A stretch of DNA of 64,000 bases. It comes from Caballeronia sp. dw_19. GTDB lineage: Bacteria > Pseudomonadota > Gammaproteobacteria > Burkholderiales > Burkholderiaceae. The stretch is from NCBI RefSeq assembly GCF_018449515.1, contig NZ_JAAVUQ010000001.1, forward strand, positions 434,001 to 498,000, given 5' to 3'. Under the pieces are notes generated by a model. That model was given only the letters and a program-made list of their open reading frames with translations, did no database searches and had not been told where the DNA came from. Below are positions 8,990 through 18,281 of the stretch, piece after piece (positions within the stretch are counted from its first letter, which is position 1; every line of letters begins with the position of its first letter). Position numbers and translations under genes: made by a program.

Positions 8990-10315
8990 ATGCCCGCCAA
9001 CCGCTTCGACACGCTCGTGCTGCACGCCGGCGCAGCGCCCGACCCTACCACCGGCGCTCGCGCCACGCCGATCTACCAGACTACATCGTTCTCGTTTCGA
9101 GACACCGACCACGCTGCTTCGCTCTTCAATATGGAGCGCTCAGGACACGTCTATTCGCGCATTTCGAACCCGACCGTCGCCGTATTCGAGGAGCGCGTAG
9201 CCGCGCTGGAGGGCGGCGTGGGCGCGATCGGCACCGCCAGCGGACAGGCCGCGCTGCATCTTGCGATCGCTACGCTGATGGGCGCAGGCTCGCACGTGGT
9301 TGCGTCGAGCGCGCTGTACGGCGGTTCGCACAACCTCCTGCATTACACGATGCGGCGCTTCGGCATAGACACCACTTTCGTCCCGCCGCACGATGCCCAC
9401 GCCTGGCGCGCAGCCATCCGGCCCAACACGCGTCTGCTGTTCGGCGAAACGCTGGGGAACCCGGGTCTCGATGTGCTCGACATCGAGACAATCGCGGACA
9501 TCGCACATTCGAACCACGTACCGCTACTGGTGGATTCGACCTTCACCACCCCCTATTTGCTGCGTCCCTTTGATCATGGCGCCGACTTCGTCTACCACTC
9601 GGCGACCAAATTCCTGGGCGGCCACGGCACGACGATTGGCGGCGTGCTGGTGGACGGCGGCACGTTCGACTTCACAGCTACCGATCTCTTCCCCGAATTC
9701 ACCGAACCCTACGACGGTTTTCACGGCATGGTCTTCGCCGAAGAAAGCACCGTTGCACCGTTCCTGCTGCGCGCTCGTCGCGAGGGCTTGCGCGACTTCG
9801 GAGCGTGCCTGCATCCGCAAGCTGCGTGGCAACTCTTGCAGGGCATCGAAACCTTGCCGTTGCGGATGGACCGGCACGTCGCCAACACCCGCAAGGTCGT
9901 CGAATTCCTGCTCGCTCATCCCGCGGTGGAAGGCGTGGCCTATCCCGAGCTCGACACTCACCGCGACTACGCGCTCGCCAAACGCCTGCTGCCGCGCGGC
10001 GCGGGCGCCGTGTTCAGCTTCGACCTGCGTGGCGACGTAGCGGCAGCGCGGCGCTTCATTGAAGCGTTGACGCTGTTCTCGCATCTTGCGAACGTTGGCG
10101 ATGCGCGCTCGCTCGTCATCCACCCCGCTTCGACCACGCATTTCCGCATGGACGCCGCCGCCCTCGCCGCAGCGGGCATTGCACCGGGACGTATCCGGCT
10201 GTCGATTGGGCTGGAAGACCCCGACGATCTCATCGATGATCTCAAACGCGGCCTCAAGGCATCGCAGAAGGCTTCGTCCAGCGCCGCTCCGAGCAGCGAC
10301 GGGAGCCGCACATGA
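8990..10315 (+). CDS. metY: O-acetylhomoserine sulfhydrylase-type PLP enzyme
   Basis: Cys/Met-metabolism PLP enzyme of 441 residues, close to MetY, which makes homocysteine from O-acetylhomoserine and sulfide. The PLP lysine is in HSATKFLGGHG (Lys about 207), and the substrate and phosphate-binding blocks YSRISNPT and ASGQAALHLA are intact. Cystathionine gamma-synthase or gamma-lyase activity is a less likely alternative, given the MetY-like N-terminus and length. It overlaps the alpha/beta hydrolase gene by 4 nt (ATGA), so the two are co-expressed. Confidence 0.85.
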   Translation: MPANRFDTLVLHAGAAPDPTTGARATPIYQTTSFSFRDTDHAASLFNMERSGHVYSRISNPTVAVFEERVAALEGGVGAIGTASGQAALHLAIATLMGAGSHVVASSALYGGSHNLLHYTMRRFGIDTTFVPPHDAHAWRAAIRPNTRLLFGETLGNPGLDVLDIETIADIAHSNHVPLLVDSTFTTPYLLRPFDHGADFVYHSATKFLGGHGTTIGGVLVDGGTFDFTATDLFPEFTEPYDGFHGMVFAEESTVAPFLLRARREGLRDFGACLHPQAAWQLLQGIETLPLRMDRHVANTRKVVEFLLAHPAVEGVAYPELDTHRDYALAKRLLPRGAGAVFSFDLRGDVAAARRFIEALTLFSHLANVGDARSLVIHPASTTHFRMDAAALAAAGIAPGRIRLSIGLEDPDDLIDDLKRGLKASQKASSSAAPSSDGSRT

Positions 10316-11133
10316 TGCTCGAAGTCGACGGCGCTTCGGCCTACGCCTACACCGGCGGCCACGCGTTCGAGCAGGATCGCCCCGTGGCCGTGTTCGTGCA
10401 CGGCGCACAGCACGATCACAGCGTCTGGGCACTGCAGACACGCTACTTCGCCCATCACGGCCTGAACGTGCTCGCCGTCGATCTTCCCGGTCACGGCCGC
10501 AGCGCGGGCCCGGCACGGCGAAGCATCGCAGCGCTCGCGGACTGGCTTGTCGCAGTAGTAGACGCGGCCAAGGTCAAAGAGGCAATGCTGATTGGCCACA
10601 GCATGGGCTCGCTGATTGCGCTCGATTGCGCAGCGCGCTATCCGTCGCGCGTCACCCGCCTTGCCCTGCTCGCCACCGCGTATCCGATGACCGTGTCCGA
10701 CTCGCTTCTCGATGCCGCACGCGATCGCGAACCGGACGCCATCGACATGGTCAACCAGTGGTCGCACTCGTCGATCGCCGCAAAACCGTCGTGCCCCGCG
10801 CCGGGCTTCTGGCTGCATGGCGCCAACCAGCGTCTGATGGAACGAGTGGCCGCACTGGGTGAGCCCCATCTCTTCCATACCGATTTCAACGCCTGCAACG
10901 CCTATGCGGACGGACTTGAACGAGCAACGGCGCTACGTTGCCCGGTACAGATCATTGCCGGCCGTCTCGATGCCATGACGCCACCCCGCGCCAGCCGGGC
11001 GCTGACGGACGCGATGAAACAAGCGGATGTCGCTGTCGAAACTGTCATGCTGGACGCCGGACACGCACTGATGAGCGAACAACCCGATGCGACCCTCGCC
11101 GCATTGTTCAGGTTTGCGACGCGACCGGTTTAG
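10312..11133 (+). CDS. Alpha/beta hydrolase
   Basis: A 273-residue alpha/beta-fold hydrolase. The nucleophile elbow GHSMGS has Ser about 97; the oxyanion region is FVHGAQHDHSVW near residue 25; the acid is probably in GRLDAMTPP and the base in DAGHALMSEQ near the C-terminus, so the triad is complete. It is translationally coupled to the sulfhydrylase gene. The partner gene hints at an ester or thioester substrate in sulfur amino-acid metabolism, but MetX-like function is not supported since the length and N-terminus differ. Confidence 0.85.
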   Translation: MMLEVDGASAYAYTGGHAFEQDRPVAVFVHGAQHDHSVWALQTRYFAHHGLNVLAVDLPGHGRSAGPARRSIAALADWLVAVVDAAKVKEAMLIGHSMGSLIALDCAARYPSRVTRLALLATAYPMTVSDSLLDAARDREPDAIDMVNQWSHSSIAAKPSCPAPGFWLHGANQRLMERVAALGEPHLFHTDFNACNAYADGLERATALRCPVQIIAGRLDAMTPPRASRALTDAMKQADVAVETVMLDAGHALMSEQPDATLAALFRFATRPV

Positions 11134-11319
11134 GTGACGGATCATTCCACGGCTCATGAACCCAGCTTAACTGCGCGCGCTCCACTGCGCCATCAGCCGA
11201 ATGGGAGGGGGTCTCCAACTGTTTGCAGATTGCTACGAATCGCAGTTGCACAGTGGGCTTAATCGCTGGAGAATGAATCTTGCTGAGCCAATGCTGCAAC
11301 CTGCTCGAAGGAGACTGTC

Positions 11320-11640
11320 ATGGCCCAAACCGCGCATTCCGATCACTTCGCGAGCTTCGCCGAGTTCTATCCGTACTATCTCGAAGAGCACCGTAACGTG
11401 GTGTCGCGCCGGCTGCACTTCATCGGTTCACTGGGCGTGATTGGCTGCCTTGCAATGGCTATTGCCACCGGCGACTGGCTCTGGCTCCCCGCTGCCGTGA
11501 TTTGCGGCTACGGCTTTGCCTGGGTCGGCCATTTCTTCTTTGAGAAAAACCGTCCGGCCACGTTTCGCCATCCGCTCTACAGCCTGATGGGCGACTGGGT
11601 TATGTTCAAGGACATCTGCATCGGCAGGATTTCGCTTTAG
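11320..11640 (+). CDS. Mpo1-like (DUF962) small membrane protein
   Basis: A 106-residue protein of the DUF962/Mpo1-like family. HRNVVSRRLHFIG (about 27-39) and the later GHFFFEKNRPATF and HPLYSLMGDW blocks hold the conserved His residues. Yeast Mpo1 is an Fe(II)-dependent dioxygenase that removes one carbon from 2-hydroxy fatty acids; the same chemistry here is inferred only. Two hydrophobic segments lie between the His motifs (about 39-52 and 55-68). The start at 11320 is preceded by GAAGGAGA. No operon partner. Confidence 0.85.
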   Translation: MAQTAHSDHFASFAEFYPYYLEEHRNVVSRRLHFIGSLGVIGCLAMAIATGDWLWLPAAVICGYGFAWVGHFFFEKNRPATFRHPLYSLMGDWVMFKDICIGRISL

Positions 11641-11657
11641 CGCACTTCGGAAGTGCG
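11641..11657. terminator. Possible hairpin between convergent genes
   Basis: CGCACTT at 11641-11647 pairs with AAGTGCG at 11651-11657 right after the Mpo1-like stop and just before the end of the convergent yihY gene. The loop is only 3 nt and no U-tract follows, so termination is only a possibility. Confidence 0.35.
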
Positions 11658-11664
11658 AGGCGCT

Positions 11665-12972
11665 TTAGGCCGTTTGATGCGGCATGGACGTTACCCCCTG
11701 TGCCTCGCGATCGCCTTCTTGACGAGACGCGGCGCGCGCCGCCAGCAGCGTGGCCAATGTAACCTCAAGTTTCTCGTTGCTGAGCGCGTTCATCAATGCG
11801 GCACGGTCAATGTGCGAGGAATCGAGGCGCAACTGATAGTCCAGTTCTTCGCGCTCGATCACGAACAAATCGAACAAGCTCGCCACCGTGATCTGCTGCG
11901 GATTGGCGATCAGCACATAGCGCGGCACTCGAAGGTTCTCCAGCCTCGCAATCCATTCCAGAGAGTCAAGCTTGCGAACCAGGCGCATGGAGGTATCCAT
12001 GTCACAGCGAAGCATTCGTGCAAGCTCGAGGCCGGTGTAACCCGGCAGGCCGGCTTCCCGTGCCTCCGCCAGGCGAGCGAGCAATTCGAGGGCATCGAGC
12101 AGGTCGCTCCCGGGAAAATCATTTCGATGAAACTGGCCGATCCGGATTGCCGGCAACGCGGACGTAAGCATCGCGCCGATCAGCGTGATCATCCAGCACA
12201 AATAGACCCATAACAGGAATACAGGCAACGCCGCGAACGCGCCATACACGGCGGTATAAGTTGGAATGCGGCGCACGTAATAGCCGAAACCGCGCTTCGC
12301 CAATTCAAACGCGATAGCCGCGACAAGCCCGCCAACCAGCGCGTCGCGCCACTCCACTTTGCAATTCGGCAGGAACACGTAGAGCATGGAAAACGCCAGC
12401 ATCGTGAACGGCAGCGTCGCGCTGGCCAGCGCCCACTCGACCACCGGTGGCAGGAGGTTATGCGAGCCGGCAAATGCGATGGATTGCGCGAACAGGTAGG
12501 ACGACATGGACAGACTCACGCCGAACAGGATGGGACCGAGCGTGATGATGGCCCAGTACACCAGGACGCGTTGAGCGAACGGCCGAGATTTGCGCACGCG
12601 CCAGATCACGTTGAACGCAGACTCGACGGTCATCATGGTCATCACCGAGGTGACGAACAAGATGATCATGCCGACCGTGGTAAGCCCCTTGGCCTTCGAT
12701 GCAAACTGGTTCAGGTACTTGAAGATCTGACTGTTAATTTGCGACGGCATCAGGTGCACCGCCAGAAAATCCTGCAGCGACATCTGAAACGAAGCAAAGA
12801 TGGGAAACGCGGTGAATAACGCGAACGCGACCGTCGCAAGCGGCACGAGCGACAACACGGTGGTAAATGTCAGGCTACCGGCCACCTGCGGCACGCGATC
12901 CTCACCCGTACGACGGGCAACGAATGCGGCAAGCCGCTTCGTTGTATCGAGATCGATGGGAAACTTCAGCAA
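11665..12972 (-). CDS. YihY family inner-membrane protein
   Basis: Integral membrane protein of the YihY/virulence-factor BrkB family (formerly misnamed RNase BN), 435 residues. About six hydrophobic segments lie between residues 30 and 290, with the family block VPQVAGSLTFTTVLSLVPL at the N-terminus, followed by a soluble winged-helix-like C-terminal region of about 130 residues. I place the start at the TTG at 12972 (MLKFPIDLD) because CTCCTT on the plus strand (AAGGAG on the coding strand) lies 8 nt away; the frame is open to 13095 but that part is not family-like. Function is unknown. Confidence 0.87.
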   Translation of the reverse strand: MLKFPIDLDTTKRLAAFVARRTGEDRVPQVAGSLTFTTVLSLVPLATVAFALFTAFPIFASFQMSLQDFLAVHLMPSQINSQIFKYLNQFASKAKGLTTVGMIILFVTSVMTMMTVESAFNVIWRVRKSRPFAQRVLVYWAIITLGPILFGVSLSMSSYLFAQSIAFAGSHNLLPPVVEWALASATLPFTMLAFSMLYVFLPNCKVEWRDALVGGLVAAIAFELAKRGFGYYVRRIPTYTAVYGAFAALPVFLLWVYLCWMITLIGAMLTSALPAIRIGQFHRNDFPGSDLLDALELLARLAEAREAGLPGYTGLELARMLRCDMDTSMRLVRKLDSLEWIARLENLRVPRYVLIANPQQITVASLFDLFVIEREELDYQLRLDSSHIDRAALMNALSNEKLEVTLATLLAARAASRQEGDREAQGVTSMPHQTA

Positions 12973-13019
12973 GAATCTCTCTCCTTGAAACACTACAACA
13001 GATCCGCGACGCGGCTTGA

Positions 13020-13723
<704 letters not shown>

Positions 13724-13724
<1 letters not shown>

Positions 13725-14176
13725 TGACCACTACGCCCGTCATGGACGCTGCCAGCACCCGACCCGGCTTTGCACGCGGCGCGCTGTACAGCCTGATTGC
13801 GCTGATTGCGTTGTCGATCGCGTGGGAGCTTTGGCTCGCACCGCTGCGCCCGGGCGGCTCCGCTCTGGCGCTCAAGGCAATCCCGCTGCTGTTCGCGCTG
13901 CGCGGCACGTTCCGGCGCAACGTGTACACGCTGCAATGGGCGTCGATGCTCGTTCTGCTCTACTTCGCTGAAGGCATTGTGCGCGGCATGACCGACGGCG
14001 GATTATCAGCGCGCCTTGGCTGGTTCGAAGCGCTTCTTGCTCTTGCGTTCTTCGTCTGCGCGCTTGGCTTTGTCGCGCCGTTCAAACGCGCTGCACGCGC
14101 CGCGAAGCGAGCAAAGGCCGCCACAGCCGTAACAACCTCAACATCAGATTCAACGCCCGACGGCAATCATTTGTAG
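13724..14176 (+). CDS. DUF2069 membrane protein
   Basis: A 150-residue inner-membrane protein with about four hydrophobic segments (residues ~18-35, 44-56, 66-82 and 100-118) and a charged Lys/Arg/Ala-rich C-terminal tail. It matches the DUF2069 family, of unknown function, commonly found directly behind wrbA-like genes in betaproteobacteria. I set the ATG at 13724 rather than the TTG one codon earlier; it overlaps the wrbA stop by 1 nt. Confidence 0.82.
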
Positions 14177-14287
14177 CACGGAATAGTTTGCGTAGACGAG
14201 ACCTATGCCATCAGGCCAGGGTTCGCCCGGCCCGACGTTACGCGATACTGTGTCACCCGTCGTCCACGCCACCGCTTTTCGAAACTC

Positions 14288-15751
14288 ATGACCGCATCCG
14301 ACCGTTCACGTTACTTTGTTGAAGCCTGCATCGAAGCGATTGGCGCAGCCCATGTGCTGACCGGCACACACGATACCGCGCCGTTTCTCACTGACTGGCG
14401 CAAGCGTTATCACGGTCAGACGTGCGCCGTGGTGCTTCCCGGCACCACCGAACAGGTCGCTAAAGTTGTACAGCTCGCGCGGGAATACCGTGTCCCTATC
14501 GTGCCGCAAGGCGGCAACACCGGACACTCCGGCGGGGCAACGCCAGACGCCAGCGGCAAACAGGTGGTTATCAGCTTGCGCAGGTTGAACCGGATTCGCG
14601 ACGTCGATCCTCTCAACAACACCGTCACGGTGGAAGCCGGCGTGATCCTTGCCGATATCCAGGCGCGCGCCGGGCAGGAACAGCGACTCTTTGCCCTGAG
14701 CCTCGCCGCCGAAGGCAGTTGCACGATCGGTGGCAATCTTTCAACGAATGCCGGGGGCACCGCCGTTCTGCGCTATGGCAACACCCGCGAGTTGTGTCTC
14801 GGGTTGGAAGTGGTGACGCCGCAGGGTGAAATTTGGGACGGTTTGCGCGGGCTACGCAAGGACAACACCGGCTACGATCTGCGCGACCTGTACATTGGTG
14901 CGGAAGGGACACTCGGCATCATTACTGCCGCCGTCATGAAACTGCATCCGGCACCTGTCGCTCGCGTAACCGCGCTCGCGGCGCTCGCCTCGCCACAGGC
15001 CGCGCTCAATTTCCTCGCTACCGCACAGCGTTATGCTGGGCCATTGCTGACCGGCTTCGAACTGATGTCGGATTTTTCGCTTCATCTCGTAACCACGCAC
15101 TTCCCGCAGATGCGTTATCCGTTCAGCCAGAAACACGGCCAGACCGTGTTACTCGAATTGTCCGATAGCGAGAGCGAGCAGCACGGCCGCGCGCTGTTCG
15201 AACGGCTGATGGAACATGCGATGGAGCAAGGCCTGGTCGAGGACGCAGTCGTTGCGGAGAATTTGTCGCAGTCGCGGGCGTTCTGGAACTTGCGCGAACA
15301 TATCCCGCTCGCGCAGGCGGCGGAAGGACTCAACATCAAGCACGATATCGCGGTGCCCATTTCCCGCATCGGGCATTTCATCGAGGCAACCGACGCGCTC
15401 ATCGCCCAGGCCATTCCGGGCGTGCGTATGGTGACGTTCGGCCATCTTGGTGACGGTAATCTGCACTACAACGTACAGGCGCCGGAAGGGGGCGATCCCG
15501 AGAGCTTTCTCGCCGAATTCCAGGCACCGGTCAATGCGCTCGTGTATGAAAGCGTGCACGCGCATCGCGGCAGCATCAGCGCAGAGCACGGATTGGGACA
15601 ATTGAAGGTAGCCGAAGCAATGCACTACAAATCCCCGGTGGAAGTGCGGCTCATGCGCGCGCTCAAGACAGCGCTCGACCCCGAGAACCTGATGAATCCG
15701 GCCAAGGTGTTGCCGGACGTGCGGGCGCCGGGTGCCGCGGGCTCGGCATAA
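14288..15751 (+). CDS. FAD-binding oxidase (GlcD / D-2-hydroxyacid dehydrogenase type)
   Basis: A 487-residue flavoprotein. The N-terminal PCMH-type FAD-binding domain has IVPQGGNTGHSGGATP near residue 77 and the CTIGGNLSTNAGG block near 147. The C-terminal FAD-oxidase domain carries the metal and substrate motif HLGDGNLHYN and the closing SAEHGLGQLK. Such enzymes oxidise D-2-hydroxy acids (D-lactate, D-2-hydroxyglutarate, glycolate); which one cannot be told. The glcE and glcF partners of a glycolate oxidase are absent nearby, favouring a single-subunit dehydrogenase. A metallophosphoesterase follows 23 nt downstream. Confidence 0.88.
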   Translation: MTASDRSRYFVEACIEAIGAAHVLTGTHDTAPFLTDWRKRYHGQTCAVVLPGTTEQVAKVVQLAREYRVPIVPQGGNTGHSGGATPDASGKQVVISLRRLNRIRDVDPLNNTVTVEAGVILADIQARAGQEQRLFALSLAAEGSCTIGGNLSTNAGGTAVLRYGNTRELCLGLEVVTPQGEIWDGLRGLRKDNTGYDLRDLYIGAEGTLGIITAAVMKLHPAPVARVTALAALASPQAALNFLATAQRYAGPLLTGFELMSDFSLHLVTTHFPQMRYPFSQKHGQTVLLELSDSESEQHGRALFERLMEHAMEQGLVEDAVVAENLSQSRAFWNLREHIPLAQAAEGLNIKHDIAVPISRIGHFIEATDALIAQAIPGVRMVTFGHLGDGNLHYNVQAPEGGDPESFLAEFQAPVNALVYESVHAHRGSISAEHGLGQLKVAEAMHYKSPVEVRLMRALKTALDPENLMNPAKVLPDVRAPGAAGSA

Positions 15752-15774
15752 CAAGTATTGAGGAGATAAGCGCC

Positions 15775-16578
15775 GTGAAGATTCGCGTTCTGTCCGACCT
15801 GCATCTCGAGCACGATGAACCGCTCGCCATCCCGTACGCCGAGGCCGATCTCGTCGTACTGGCCGGTGACATCCACAATCACGCGGAAGGTCTGCGCTGG
15901 GCGGCGGAAAATTTCGGTTCGGACGTACCGGTTGTTTATGTGCCGGGCAACCATGAGTATTACGACGGTGAGTTTGGTGCACTTGAAACCGCGATGCAGG
16001 ACGCCGCGCGCAGCTTGCCCAACGTCCATTTCCTGAATAACACCGCCCTCACCGACCGATACGGCAAATGGCGCGTGCTCGGCACCACGTTGTGGACTGA
16101 TTTCGCGTTGTTCGGCGCGAGCGACGAGGCGTTGCGCGAGTCCATCGCAGCGGCCGAGCGGGTGATGGTCGACTTCCGGGGCGTGATCCAGGTCGCGTGG
16201 CCCGAGCCCGAAGATGAGCCACGCTCGTTTAGTCCCGGCGACTCGCTGGCACTCCACGGGCAAGCGCGGGCATGGCTGGAAGATGAGCTGGCAAAGCCTT
16301 TCGATGGCAAGACGATTGTCGTCACGCATCACGCGCCGCTGAAACAAAGCCTGGCCGAAAAGTTCGCGACGGACCGGGCATCGGCGGGTTTTGTGAGCGA
16401 TCTACCCTTGCTCGTGCGCGCGCCGGTTGCGCTGTGGATTCACGGGCACACGCATACCGCGTTCGATTATTTCGCAGAAGGAACGCGCGTGATCTGTAAT
16501 CCGCGCGGCTATCGCGACCGGCGCACGGGTGCGCCTGAAAATCCGTTGTTCAAATGGGACAGGGTGGTCGAGATCTGA
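15775..16578 (+). CDS. Metallophosphoesterase
   Basis: A 267-residue calcineurin-like phosphoesterase. All five metal-binding blocks are present: DLHLEH (about 8-13), AGDIHNH, GNHEYY, THHAP and HGHTHT, which together bind a dinuclear metal centre. The substrate is unknown. The start is a GTG at 15775 with GAGGAGA upstream. It is 23 nt behind the FAD oxidase and probably in the same transcript, ending at the terminator near 16791. Confidence 0.88.
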   Translation: MKIRVLSDLHLEHDEPLAIPYAEADLVVLAGDIHNHAEGLRWAAENFGSDVPVVYVPGNHEYYDGEFGALETAMQDAARSLPNVHFLNNTALTDRYGKWRVLGTTLWTDFALFGASDEALRESIAAAERVMVDFRGVIQVAWPEPEDEPRSFSPGDSLALHGQARAWLEDELAKPFDGKTIVVTHHAPLKQSLAEKFATDRASAGFVSDLPLLVRAPVALWIHGHTHTAFDYFAEGTRVICNPRGYRDRRTGAPENPLFKWDRVVEI

Positions 16579-16790
16579 GCGACCAGTGGCAATGAATTGC
16601 CAAGAATCGCGTTTTCGGTGCAGATACGCTGCAGGTGCGTGGGGCCGGTAAAAACCTAACCGATCATGACGCGGACGCCTAACCCTTCAGCGTTATAGGT
16701 AAAAACACCCGTTCCAGGGCTAGAGCTCTCTGGCACCAGATACGGTTTATCCGGCGCAGGCTGAAAAGTCACTGCACCGGCTGCAAAAAC

Positions 16791-16818
16791 AAAAAGACCG
16801 ATAGATCGGTCTTTTTTT
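16791..16818. terminator. Bidirectional intrinsic terminator
   Basis: AAAAAGACCG (16791-16800) and CGGTCTTTTT (16807-16816) pair around the loop ATAGAT, with Ts continuing to 16818. It serves the phosphoesterase transcript on the plus strand and the convergent small membrane gene on the minus strand. Confidence 0.9.
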
Positions 16819-16819
16819 C

Positions 16820-16990
16820 TCAACGATCCGACGAATCGCGCGATTGACGGTTCTTACGTTCGTCGATACGGATCGGGATCAGGCGCGCGCGTTTCGCATT
16901 TTCGCGAGCCGTACGCAGCAATTCGCGGGTAGCGGGCACGGCGATCAGAGCCAGCAGTGCGTAGATGGCGATCATCAGCGGCGTATTCAT
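16820..16990 (-). CDS. Small single-pass membrane protein
   Basis: A 56-residue protein. It has one hydrophobic helix at about residues 3-20 (LMIAIYALLALIAVPA) followed by a basic cytoplasmic tail rich in Arg and Lys (RTARENAKRARL, RIDERKNRQSR), suggesting an N-out anchor with a nucleic-acid- or lipid-facing tail. The ATG at 16990 has GAGGAAG upstream. I do not recognise the family. It is alone and ends next to a terminator. Confidence 0.65.
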   Translation of the reverse strand: MNTPLMIAIYALLALIAVPATRELLRTARENAKRARLIPIRIDERKNRQSRDSSDR

Positions 16991-17171
16991 AACTTCCTCG
17001 GATGTTGTCGAATCGATAAATCGGTAAAAGTGAATCGGTGAAGCTAAAACACAAACCACAAGCTATCAACATGCGGCCGAAATAGACGTAAGCAAGTGTT
17101 GCGGCGCGGCAAATGAAAAACACTGATGAAAGCATGTCGGCCAGCTTACCCCCATTCTCCTGCTCATAAGC

Positions 17172-18110
17172 TTACGACGCCACAAATTCCTGCAGCGATT
17201 TTTCATCGATGGCGAGTGCGGCAGGCAACTCAGCGCGCAAATACTCCACCCAGGTCCGGATTTTCGCATCCAGGTACTGACGCGACGGATACAGCGCAAA
17301 CAGGTTGAGCATCTGCATGGTGTATTGCGGTAAAACACGCACCAAGGTCCCTGCACGCAATGCAGGCAACGCTGACGACGTCGGCAATATCCCCACGCCC
17401 ATGCCCTCGCTGATTGCCACGGCCATGGCTTCAGCCACGTTGACCGTGAAGGTCGCGGGTCCGAGCGTGATGGTTTCCTGCCCGTTCGGGCCGTCAAAAG
17501 TCCATTTGTTCGGCGGGAACGCGGGCGTAATGAGTTGCAAGCACGTATGCCGCACCAGATCAGACAAAACGTGGGGCACGCCGTGTTCCTGAATATAGCC
17601 CGGCGACGCGCAGGCAATGCTGAACGCACTTCCCAGTCGTTGGGAAACCAGTCCTGAATCAGGCAGTTCAGTGCCGAGGACGATCGACACGTCAAAGCCC
17701 TCGTCCAGCAGGTCCGGCACGCGCTGCGCGAGCGTCAGGTCGATCTGCACCGATGGATGCAACTTCTGGTAGCGCGAAATCATTGGCACGATGTAATGCT
17801 GGCCGATCCCAGCCATGGTGTGCATCTTGAGCTTGCCGGCCGGGCGCGCGTGCGCGTCGCCGGCTTCAGCTTCGGCCTGATCGACATAAGCCAGGATTTG
17901 CTCGCACCGCTGCAAATAACGCTCGCCTGCTTCGGTCAGCGCGATCCGGCGCGTGGTCCGGTTGAGCAAGCGCGTGCGCAAATGCGCTTCGAGATCGGAG
18001 ACAGCGCGCGATGCATAGGCCGTCGTCGTGTTCAGCTGATGAGCCGCGGCGGTAAAGCTGCCGGCTTCAACAACCCGCGAAAACACGCGCATGTTTTGAA
18101 GCGTATCCAT
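17172..18110 (-). CDS. LysR family transcriptional regulator
   Basis: A 312-residue LysR-type regulator. The winged HTH is at residues 1-60 (VFSRVVEAGSFTAAAHQL, then SRAVSDLEAHL and LLNRTTRRIALTEAG), followed by a two-lobed effector-binding domain. It diverges from the four-gene efflux operon across a 171-nt gap, the same layout as aaeR next to aaeXAB, so an aromatic carboxylic acid is the probable inducer and the efflux operon the probable target (inference). Confidence 0.92.
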   Translation of the reverse strand: MDTLQNMRVFSRVVEAGSFTAAAHQLNTTTAYASRAVSDLEAHLRTRLLNRTTRRIALTEAGERYLQRCEQILAYVDQAEAEAGDAHARPAGKLKMHTMAGIGQHYIVPMISRYQKLHPSVQIDLTLAQRVPDLLDEGFDVSIVLGTELPDSGLVSQRLGSAFSIACASPGYIQEHGVPHVLSDLVRHTCLQLITPAFPPNKWTFDGPNGQETITLGPATFTVNVAEAMAVAISEGMGVGILPTSSALPALRAGTLVRVLPQYTMQMLNLFALYPSRQYLDAKIRTWVEYLRAELPAALAIDEKSLQEFVAS

Positions 18111-18281
18111 GAGCCTTGAGTCTCGTCCAAGTGGTGCCGCATTGTTACCGCATTGTTACGTTATGGGCAACGGCGATTACCTCATAACCCGTAACAATGC
18201 TTTGCATTTTTACCAGTTACTCGCCAATCGGGGCAAAAATATAATTCTGGCCTGTGTCTCAATCCGTTTTGAGAAATAATT

